In this document: in pieces, positions 34,812 to 40,892 of the stretch
How positions within the stretch are numbered: the first letter of the stretch is position 1
Layout: every line of letters begins with the position of its first letter
Origin: Streptomyces griseus
GTDB taxonomy: Bacteria; Actinomycetota; Actinomycetes; Streptomycetales; Streptomycetaceae
Assembly: GCF_900460065.1 (NCBI RefSeq)
Contig: NZ_UAVD01000057.1
Location: 98,717-162,716 of the forward strand
DNA length: 64,000 nucleotides
Direction: 5' to 3'
The notes under the pieces: generated by a model
What the model saw: the letters and a program-made list of their open reading frames with translations, nothing else
Database searches by the model: none
Told to the model about the DNA's origin: nothing
Translations under genes and position numbers: made by a program

Positions 34812-35497
34812 TTGGTGGCTCCAGTGGTCGCAGGGCTGGGGGCGGTGTCACGGACGGGCCGCAGCCCGATGCCCGGCGAGACGATGCTGGGCGGGACGTC
34901 GTTGGCGTGAGCGCACTCGGCGTATTGGGAAAGGGAGTTGTAGGAACCGCCCCGCAGCAGGGCGATCCGGTCGCGGCGCCACGGCGCCGTCGTCCACTCC
35001 CACACGTTGCCGCCCACGTCCCAGACACCGTCCGGGGTGCGGCCGGCCGCGTGGGACCGAACCGGCGTGGGGCGGCCGGGGCCAAGGCCGCGCAGGTTGG
35101 CATGCCCGGGCCCGGGCATCTGGTCACCCCAGGGGAAGCGGCGAACTGCGCCCGCGGCCATCCACTCCCATTCGGCGGACGTCGGGATCCGAGCCCCGAG
35201 CCGGTGCGCGAGCTGGGCGGCCTGGGGCAGCGTCAGGCCGGTGACCGGCATCCCGGCGACGGCCAGCGGCGTCGACGCCCACCACAGCGTGGCCACCTCT
35301 TGGGCGGGGTGCCACTCCCCGGCCGCAACGGGGCCGCCGGGTATACGGATCCACCCCACCGGATCCACGTCTGCCGCTACCGTGGAAGGGTCCCGGGCAG
35401 CAGGCACGCTCCCCGGAGGAAGAACCGGTCCGCTCACCAGCACACGCGGGCTTGCCTCCGGCGAAAGACGGCCCTGTCCGGGCGCTCGCCCGCTCAC
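34808..35497 (-). CDS. FGE-sulfatase/SUMF1-fold protein without the formylglycine Cys pair
   Basis: A protein of 229 residues from GTG 35497, overlapping folE by GTGA. Recognisable SUMF1/C-type-lectin-like elements: PVTGLTLPQAAQLAHRLGAR, IPTSAEWEWMAAGA, WDVGGNVWEWTTAPW and the C-terminal LLRGGSYNSLSQYAEC then GIGLRPVRD. True formylglycine-generating enzymes carry two catalytic Cys in the 'GGSxLCxxSYC' segment; here that segment keeps one Cys at most, so sulfatase activation is unlikely. The fold is also used as the variable scaffold of diversity-generating retroelements and by EgtB/OvoA-like enzymes. It lies one gene away from an RT-like gene. No iron-binding DinB-type domain is attached. Function unknown. 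Confidence 0.75.
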   Translation of the reverse strand: MSGRAPGQGRLSPEASPRVLVSGPVLPPGSVPAARDPSTVAADVDPVGWIRIPGGPVAAGEWHPAQEVATLWWASTPLAVAGMPVTGLTLPQAAQLAHRLGARIPTSAEWEWMAAGAVRRFPWGDQMPGPGHANLRGLGPGRPTPVRSHAAGRTPDGVWDVGGNVWEWTTAPWRRDRIALLRGGSYNSLSQYAECAHANDVPPSIVSPGIGLRPVRDTAPSPATTGATK

Positions 35498-36093
35498 CGG
35501 ACCACGGCCCCGGCAGCCGCGAGGAGCTGGCCGCCGAGGGTACCTCTGTCGGCGAACGCGCCGCTGAGGCTGTGGTTCAGGGTGCGGGCCTGATCCTGGC
35601 GGACACCCCGCATGCTCATGCACATGTGGGCGCCGTCGGCGACCACCCCGACGTCCGATGAACCGGTCGCCTTGGCCACATCCGCAGCGACGCCGTCGAC
35701 GATCCGCTCCTGGAGCTGGAGACGATGCGCGTGAACGGAGACGATCCGCGCGAACTTCGACAGACCCAGCACGCTCCCGCACGGCCGGTAACCGATCGTC
35801 AACTCCAGCCTCATGGGCAGCAGATGATGCTCACACAAGCTCCAGGCCACGACGCCCCGCACGATGACCAACCGGTCCGTACCGGCGGGCAGGTCCTCCT
35901 CGAAGACGGTGTCCGTACGGCCCGCGTCGTGGTCGAGGAATTCCGTCCACCAGCGGGCGGCCCGCTCCGGGGTGCCGCGCAGCCCCTCACGCTCGGGGTC
36001 CTCACCCACCGCCTCCAGCAGCTGCCGGTACAGGTCGGCGACCCGCGCGACATCCACGCGCGGGCGCGCCACGAGGTTGTCCAGTTTCGTCAT
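35494..36093 (-). CDS. folE: GTP cyclohydrolase I
   Basis: A protein of 199 residues, the normal length. ATG 36093 shares one base with the upstream stop (TGATG). It has the signature ARWWTEFLDH, zinc and catalytic region SLCEHHLLPMRLELTIGY, GLSKFARIVSVHAHRLQLQE and the HMCMSMRGVRQ loop with the Zn-ligand Cys. It converts GTP to 7,8-dihydroneopterin triphosphate, the first step to 7-deazaguanines such as preQ0. Being in the same operon as queD, queE and queC it completes a dedicated preQ0 pathway, independent of the housekeeping folate gene expected elsewhere in the genome. Confidence 0.95.
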   Translation of the reverse strand: MTKLDNLVARPRVDVARVADLYRQLLEAVGEDPEREGLRGTPERAARWWTEFLDHDAGRTDTVFEEDLPAGTDRLVIVRGVVAWSLCEHHLLPMRLELTIGYRPCGSVLGLSKFARIVSVHAHRLQLQERIVDGVAADVAKATGSSDVGVVADGAHMCMSMRGVRQDQARTLNHSLSGAFADRGTLGGQLLAAAGAVVR

Positions 36094-36800
36094 CAGGCAA
36101 AGGCCTTTGTCGCGGTCCGTGCACCGGCACGGAGAACGGAAAGGGCGTTCGGGCCCTCGTGCAGCAGCAGGTCCAGCGCGCTCAGGCCCGGACTCCAGCC
36201 CGGCGCCCGGCCGTAGCGCGGATGCGAGTACGTGGCGACCTCGACCGTGATCGCATGCTCGGTCAGCAGGCCGTGGTCGAGGTAGGCCAGCGCACCGGTC
36301 CCCACCCGCAGTCGCGTCGCGCCCCGCTGCCGGCAGAGGTCGATGAGCATCCCGGTCTGCCGTCCGGCCGGAGGCCGTTCGCTGGTGCGGACCATCGTCA
36401 CAGGCAGACCGAAAGCGTCGAGCAGCAGCCGCAGCAGCGCCTCGTTCACGTCCGCGAGGTGAGTCCAGGGCGCGAGGTAGAGCGCTTCGAGGGCCTCCCG
36501 GTGCGCGGGCCAGTACGGGGCGTGCCCGTACGTCTGGGCGAGGCTGCGCCAGTGCCGACCGGCCCAGGCGTCGTCCGCGATCCGGGTGTCGGTGATGCTC
36601 TGGCCGAAGTGGCGCCGCACCGGCACGGTGAGCCTGACCGGTCCGGCGGTGCCGCGGATGTAGTTGCGGTTCTGCCACCCCCGTTCGGTGAACTGCACGT
36701 GGTCCAGCAGGACCAGTTCGTCCGCGTCGGCCAGCCGTGAGAAGTAGCCAGGCCAGGGTAGATAGGCCGGCTGGTGGGCGACCAGCACATTCCCGCCCAT
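36093..36800 (-). CDS. WbqC-family protein
   Basis: A protein of 235 residues from ATG 36800, sharing one base with the PIG-L stop codon. It has the family opening VLVAHQPAYLPWPGYFSRL and LLDHVQFTERGWQNRNYIRG, then RLTVPVRRHFGQSITDTRI and the C-terminal YSHPRYGRAPGWSPGLSALD with DLLLHEGPNALSVL. WbqC-like proteins occur in polysaccharide and specialised-metabolite clusters and have been proposed to transfer aminoacyl or acyl groups onto amino sugars; this is family-level inference. It stands directly after the PIG-L deacetylase gene, which could expose the amine that it would acylate. Confidence 0.85.
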   Translation of the reverse strand: MGGNVLVAHQPAYLPWPGYFSRLADADELVLLDHVQFTERGWQNRNYIRGTAGPVRLTVPVRRHFGQSITDTRIADDAWAGRHWRSLAQTYGHAPYWPAHREALEALYLAPWTHLADVNEALLRLLLDAFGLPVTMVRTSERPPAGRQTGMLIDLCRQRGATRLRVGTGALAYLDHGLLTEHAITVEVATYSHPRYGRAPGWSPGLSALDLLLHEGPNALSVLRAGARTATKAFA

Positions 36801-37498
36801 CAGCAGGCCATCCGGTAGGCCACGAAGGCCTCCGCCCGCTCGGCACCGCACGACGCCCCGGCCGCGGCGTCGAGCGCCCGGATACGATCCAGGGACCGCG
36901 GGTGGTCGCCGTCGCGCAGCTCGCGGGCGTAGCACTCCAGCGCCTTGTCCTTCACCGCGGCGGTGCCGGTGACGTCGACCCACACGCTGGGTCGCGGGAA
37001 CTGCGGGCTCCAGGCGTGGTCCTCGGGCCCGTGGAACCCGAGGACCATTCGGGGCCAGTGGCGTAACGCCCCGCTGGGCCGCGCCGCCGCGTAGGCGGCC
37101 TGGTGGACGACTTGGTGGTCCTGGTGGACGGCGCCCGCCGCCGGGATGAGGAGCGCGTCCGGTTCCTGCGCGGCCAGCGACAGGTCCGGGCCGGCCTCGA
37201 TGAGGCGGACCAGTTCCGCGACGTGACCGGCGAGGTCGCCGGCCCGGCGGTCGTCGCTCCAGGCGATGTGGCGGCCGCTGACGCCCAGGACGTCACAGGC
37301 CGCGTTGAACTCCTGGTGCCGCAGCCGGCTGTCGGTGGGTGTTCCCCACCGGGGCTGGGTCAGGCACGCCACCGCCAGGACGTGCACCTGAATTCCGACG
37401 GCGGCCAGGCGGGCGATGGTGCCCCCGGCGCCGAGGGTCTCGTCGTCGGGGTGCGGGGCGACCGCGAGAACGTGGTCGCCGGGGCTCAGGCCGAACAT
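36800..37498 (-). CDS. PIG-L/LmbE-family deacetylase
   Basis: A protein of 232 residues from ATG 37498 with a perfect AGGAGG seven bases upstream, the strongest ribosome binding site in the operon. Metal-binding motif AVAPHPDDETLGAGGTIARL near residue 14 and the second site AAGAVHQDHQVVHQAAY near residue 124 are both intact, so a Zn-dependent N-deacetylase is expected, acting on N-acetyl-glucosamine-type groups as in MshB, BshB or lincomycin-type enzymes. The 52-bp gap before this gene together with the strong site suggests an internal restart of translation. In this operon it would free an amino group on a sugar added by one of the glycosyltransferases. Confidence 0.9.
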   Translation of the reverse strand: MFGLSPGDHVLAVAPHPDDETLGAGGTIARLAAVGIQVHVLAVACLTQPRWGTPTDSRLRHQEFNAACDVLGVSGRHIAWSDDRRAGDLAGHVAELVRLIEAGPDLSLAAQEPDALLIPAAGAVHQDHQVVHQAAYAAARPSGALRHWPRMVLGFHGPEDHAWSPQFPRPSVWVDVTGTAAVKDKALECYARELRDGDHPRSLDRIRALDAAAGASCGAERAEAFVAYRMAC

Positions 37499-37550
37499 GG
37501 GCCTACCTCCTCTTGATCCGTGGAAGGGGAACGGGCTTAGGGGGCACCGG

Positions 37551-38120
37551 TCAGCCGCGCGTTCGGGGTGCCCGGGGCTGGCTGCGCAGACGGGTCACCG
37601 GGGGAAGGGCTTCCAGTCGGCCGGATTCCGGGGCGGGCTCCCAGGGGAAGTGGACCCAGTCGGCGACGTCCCAGCCCCAGCTGTCGAGCGGGTAGTCGGA
37701 GCCCTCGTTGCGGCAGAGCACGGCCGTACGGACACCGGACGGGCCCACCGTGGCGGTGAGCATTTCCGCGATCGCGTGCAGGGTGGCCCCCGAGCCGCAG
37801 ATGTCGTCGACGACCAGCAGCGAAGCGGCGGCGGGCAGCGCGGTGAGCGCGCCCTTGTTGTGCCGTCGGTCGAGGAGGACCCGGCCGGTGGCGGCCTGCT
37901 GGATACCCACCGGCGCGTTGTGGCGGGCCCGGACGACGACGGCCGGGACGCCGAGCTGCTCGGCGACGACCTCGACGAGGGGGACACCGCCGCGGGCGAT
38001 CCCGAGGACGGCCGCCGGTCCGAATTCGGCTTCCTGGGCGGCGATCAGGCAGGCCGCGGTGAGGAACTCGGCCTGGGCGAGCTGCCAGACTCGGCGGTTC
38101 TCGAAGATGCGGGTGTTCAC
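37551..38120 (-). CDS. Phosphoribosyltransferase (type I PRTase fold)
   Basis: A protein of 189 residues from ATG 38120, overlapping the previous gene by ATGA. The PRPP-binding signature is LLVVDDICGSGATLHAIAEM, and the pyrophosphate loop is VLGIARGGVPLVEVVAEQLG. The hood region is variable, as in this family. In the toyocamycin and related pathways a PRTase attaches ribose-5-phosphate to preQ0. Here the same job would link the preQ0 genes to the HAD phosphatase further down the operon. A purine-salvage function is possible, but housekeeping copies are not normally placed among que genes. Confidence 0.88.
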   Translation of the reverse strand: MNTRIFENRRVWQLAQAEFLTAACLIAAQEAEFGPAAVLGIARGGVPLVEVVAEQLGVPAVVVRARHNAPVGIQQAATGRVLLDRRHNKGALTALPAAASLLVVDDICGSGATLHAIAEMLTATVGPSGVRTAVLCRNEGSDYPLDSWGWDVADWVHFPWEPAPESGRLEALPPVTRLRSQPRAPRTRG

Positions 38121-38575
38121 GGCCAGCTCCAGGAGTCGAGGACGGCGTGGATATCGGCGTGGCGGTCCATCGCGTCGGTGATCAGGTGTGTCCTGGTCAC
38201 CGGGACCGTGCCCAGGACCCCGGCGTACGGGGCCTCCATGAGCAGCAGGGCCTCCGAGGAGGGGAACCGCGCCAGATGCCGGCGCAGGACCGACTGCGCC
38301 GACCCGGCAAGGACGCTCGCCCGCTGCTCGGTCATGGGCTGCTCATACGTGGTGACGGGCGCGTCGGCGGTCACCAGCCCGTACAGGGCCGACAGCACCA
38401 GGACGCGGCTGCGCAACACGCCGTGCGCGTTGACCCTGTCGCGGATCAGCGGGACGACCCACCCCTCGTACAGGTCGAGCGCGGGCAGGGGGGCGGTGGT
38501 CACCCGCTTCTCCTTGCAGCACGCCACGACCACCAGCCCGTCGGTGACGGCGAGCTCAGCGGCCACGTTCGTCAC
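38117..38575 (-). CDS. DUF6884-like small protein
   Basis: A protein of 152 residues from ATG 38575, overlapping queE by 20 bp and the PRTase by 4 bp. It begins LVVVACCKEKRVTTAPLPAL, with two adjacent Cys and a basic patch, followed by LYEGWVVPLIRDRV, VLVLSALYGLVTADAPVTTY and EQPMTEQRASVLAG. The 'xxCCxxKR ... LSALYGLV ... Y.xxM' pattern is what I associate with DUF6884 proteins, a group with distant similarity to YaaA-type and archaeosine/7-deazaguanine-linked families. No function is established to my knowledge. Its position among que genes makes a step on a 7-deazaguanine or on nucleic acid plausible. Confidence 0.65.
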   Translation of the reverse strand: MTNVAAELAVTDGLVVVACCKEKRVTTAPLPALDLYEGWVVPLIRDRVNAHGVLRSRVLVLSALYGLVTADAPVTTYEQPMTEQRASVLAGSAQSVLRRHLARFPSSEALLLMEAPYAGVLGTVPVTRTHLITDAMDRHADIHAVLDSWSWP

Positions 38576-39272
38576 CCCACAGCAGCACGTGCAGGCGCGT
38601 GCTGAGCCGGTAGCCCCGCTCGCGTACCGGGCCTTCCAGGGTGCGCATCCCCTGGAGGATCACCTCAGGGTCGGTGCCCTCCGGCATCACCGAGATGCAG
38701 GTCAGGGCGTAGGCCTCCTCCAGCGCGGCGATCTCGGCCACCTCCGAGGGCTCGGAGACGACGAACTTGAAGCGGGCCCGCCCGGTGGCGACGAAGGCCC
38801 GCAGAACATCGGGGACCAGACGCCGTGTCTCCGGCATGGCGGCTCCGAACCTGGACAGCTTCGGGGAGACGTTGAAGTACACCCCGGCCGCAACCAAAGC
38901 CTCGGCCGGGGCGATGGTGCCGTTGGTCTCGATCTCCACCTCCCGGCCGGCCGCCCGCAGCCCCTTGACCAACTCGGTCACTCCGGCCATCTGGATCAGC
39001 GGCTCGCCGCCGGTGATGACCACGAGGTCCTCGGGCTGGTCCACCGCCCACGCCAGCAGCCCCTCGACGCTCTCGTAGTGGGCCTCCTTGCGCAGGTCGA
39101 ACCGCTTGTGGTCCCAGCTGTAGGGGGTGTCGCACGGCGAGCAGATGAGGTTGCACAGGGCGAGACGGATGAAGCACGCGGGCACCCCGGTGCTGGGGCC
39201 CTCGCCCTGGACCGTGCTCCCGAACTTCTCCGAGACCCGGATCCGTAACCCGGCGTCCTGCAGCGCGCTCAC
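38556..39272 (-). CDS. queE: 7-carboxy-7-deazaguanine synthase (radical SAM)
   Basis: A protein of 238 residues from GTG 39272, overlapping queD by GTGA. The radical SAM cluster motif is CNLICSPCDTPYSW, the classic C-x3-C-x2-C with the family CDTPYSWD ending. SGST-like binding of substrate is near KFGSTVQGEGPSTGVPACFI, and SAM binding is at LVVITGGEPLIQ. The rest (EIETNGTIAP, FNVSPKLSRFG, KFVVSEPSEV) is typical QueE. It converts 6-carboxy-tetrahydropterin to 7-carboxy-7-deazaguanine. It is slightly longer than the compact bacterial form. Confidence 0.95.
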   Translation of the reverse strand: MSALQDAGLRIRVSEKFGSTVQGEGPSTGVPACFIRLALCNLICSPCDTPYSWDHKRFDLRKEAHYESVEGLLAWAVDQPEDLVVITGGEPLIQMAGVTELVKGLRAAGREVEIETNGTIAPAEALVAAGVYFNVSPKLSRFGAAMPETRRLVPDVLRAFVATGRARFKFVVSEPSEVAEIAALEEAYALTCISVMPEGTDPEVILQGMRTLEGPVRERGYRLSTRLHVLLWGDERGR

Positions 39273-39970
39273 GCCGTGCCTCCCGTGTACTCGGCCCAGC
39301 TGGTCTCCGTCTCCGAGACCCGCAAGCACGCCGCGTTCCAGCCCGCCCCTGCCATGGCCCGGTCCGCCAGCCACTGGGAGAAGTGCCGGGCGAGGTTCTC
39401 CGACGTGGGGTTCAGACCGGGGATCACCTCGTTCAGGACTCGGCCGTGCACGGCGCTGCGCAGGTGCTCGCGCAGCAGCACGGGAATGTCCCCGACCCGG
39501 GGGACGGCGGAAACGGGCACGCTTAGGACGTAGGAGTGGCCGTGCAGACGTCCGCACAGATGGCCCTCGGGCAGCCCGCGAAGCTGGTGCGAAGCCTCGA
39601 ATGGGGCGAACGCGGCCGACGGCAGGGGCTGCGTCCGCCCGGTTCGGACCTGGACCCCCTCCAGCACGGACACGACGTCGGACGCCAGATGGCCGCGTGC
39701 CCATCCCAGGAGGTGCTGGGCGATTCCCTCGTTGGAGACGTCCTTGACGCAGTCGTTGAGGATCTGGTGGTCCAGAGCCCCGTCGATGTACCGCTTGAGG
39801 GGAGCCAGGTCACCGAAGTCGGCGACAAAGCCCTCCGGGCTGAGCACCGCGGAGGACAGCACGGCCTCAGCGGTGAACGAGTGACCGTCGTACCGTCCGT
39901 CGTCGAGCCGCCGCGTCGCCTCGAAGCGGAAGCCCTTCCCGATCCGGAAGAGGCACTGCGTGCTGCTCAT
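39269..39970 (-). CDS. queD: Double-domain 6-carboxytetrahydropterin synthase (QueD-like)
   Basis: A protein of 233 residues from ATG 39970, about twice the usual 120-residue length. The N-terminal half (GKGFRFEATRRLDDGRYDGH, FVADFGDLAPLKRYIDGALD, NEGIAQHLLGW) looks like a QueD domain missing the first zinc-binding His. The C-terminal half (PFEASHQLRGLPEGHLCGRL, then HGHSYVLSVPVSA and NPTSENLARHFSQWL) keeps the H ... HGH zinc set and a terminal ETETSWAEY with the conserved Glu. The two halves probably fold as a tandem pair, with one complete and one degenerate active site per chain. It acts after FolE, converting dihydroneopterin triphosphate to 6-carboxytetrahydropterin. It overlaps queC by ATGA. 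Confidence 0.88.
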   Translation of the reverse strand: MSSTQCLFRIGKGFRFEATRRLDDGRYDGHSFTAEAVLSSAVLSPEGFVADFGDLAPLKRYIDGALDHQILNDCVKDVSNEGIAQHLLGWARGHLASDVVSVLEGVQVRTGRTQPLPSAAFAPFEASHQLRGLPEGHLCGRLHGHSYVLSVPVSAVPRVGDIPVLLREHLRSAVHGRVLNEVIPGLNPTSENLARHFSQWLADRAMAGAGWNAACLRVSETETSWAEYTGGTA

Positions 39971-40677
39971 CGGACGGCACCTTCCTGTGCTGGCACGTAG
40001 ATGGTCGGGTCCCCCACTCCGGCCTCGGCGAACGCCTCCTGGCGCTCCACACAGGTCCCGCAGGCTCCGCAGTGCGCAGCGCCGCCCTCGTAGCACGACC
40101 ACGTCAGCGCGAACGGCACGCCCAGCCGGACGCCCTCACGCACGATGTCGGCCTTGGTCAGGTTCAGGAACGGGGCGACGAGCCGGAAATCGTTGGCTAT
40201 GTGCCCCTCGTTCGCCGCCTTCATGGACGCCTCGATGAGGGTGAAGAACTCCGGACGGCAGTCGGGGTAGATCGCGTGATCCCCGGAGTGCGCGCCGAAC
40301 GCGACGGCGTCCGCCCCCGCCGCCACCGCGGCGCCGGCCGCGATCTCCAGCATGATCGCGTTCCGGTTCGGGACGACCGTGCTGCGCATGGTCTCGGCGC
40401 GGTAGTGGCCGTGCGGCACCGTGATGGCCGGGTCGGTCAGGGCGGAGCCGCCCAGGATCCGGCCCAGGGACGTCAGGTCGACGATGTCGTGGGAAGCGCC
40501 GAGCTGATCGGCCAGGTCCGCGGCGTGGGCCAGTTCCTTGACGTGGCGCTGTCCGTAGTTGAACGAGAGAAGGCTGACGGTGACGCCCTCGTCGCGGAGC
40601 TTGTAGGCCGTGACGGCGCTGTCCAGGCCGCCGGAGAAGATGAGTACCGCGTGCCGGGGTACGGCGGTTCGAGGCAT
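39967..40677 (-). CDS. queC: 7-cyano-7-deazaguanine (preQ0) synthase
   Basis: A protein of 236 residues; ATG 40677 with GGAAGGG upstream. ATP-pyrophosphatase loop HAVLIFSGGLDSAVTAYKL; family motifs LSFNYGQRHVKELAHA and VVPNRNAIMLEIAAG; the zinc-binding C-terminus is SCYEGGAAHCGACGTCVERQ with four Cys. It turns 7-carboxy-7-deazaguanine into preQ0 using ATP and ammonia. It is the first gene of the minus-strand operon and starts 216 bp from the divergent XRE-deformylase gene, so the operon promoter must lie in that spacer. Confidence 0.95.
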   Translation of the reverse strand: MPRTAVPRHAVLIFSGGLDSAVTAYKLRDEGVTVSLLSFNYGQRHVKELAHAADLADQLGASHDIVDLTSLGRILGGSALTDPAITVPHGHYRAETMRSTVVPNRNAIMLEIAAGAAVAAGADAVAFGAHSGDHAIYPDCRPEFFTLIEASMKAANEGHIANDFRLVAPFLNLTKADIVREGVRLGVPFALTWSCYEGGAAHCGACGTCVERQEAFAEAGVGDPTIYVPAQEGAVR

Positions 40678-40892
40678 GGGTGTGCCCTTCCAAGGTCCCC
40701 CGGACCGTGTCCGGGGCAGTGGATTGTGTGGACCTGGGGTCTGCGGGCGGGGAGGAATCCGCCAGCCGTGCGAGCGGGGTCGGACTACTTCCGCCACCGC
40801 CTGGTAACAGTGAGCCCGAAGCGGGCAGGATGAGGCACCGGTGAGCCGCGCTCACTCATACACTCCGCGAACTCACGTACAAGGAGCGCCAC
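40678..40892. promoter_or_regulatory. Divergent promoter region of the preQ0 operon and the XRE-PDF gene
   Basis: A 215-bp spacer. AAGGAG at 40880-40885 is the ribosome binding site of the plus-strand gene. I could not assign -35/-10 boxes confidently. There is no preQ1-riboswitch-like short hairpin with an A-rich tail in front of queC. The XRE domain of the divergent gene makes an operator here likely. Confidence 0.45.

Noticed and set aside
34808..35000. DGR variable region with template repeat in the operon
   Set aside because: No near-copy with adenine-specific differences was seen; the genes are packed with 4-bp overlaps, leaving no room for a template repeat. Kept only as a hypothesis.
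37416..39248. 610-residue plus-strand ORF opposite the PRTase-queE genes
   Set aside because: Antisense of four well-identified genes; no domain.
40678..40892. preQ1 riboswitch before queC
   Set aside because: No compact hairpin with the conserved A-rich tail or a pseudoknot-like pairing was visible; the class is also rare in actinobacteria.
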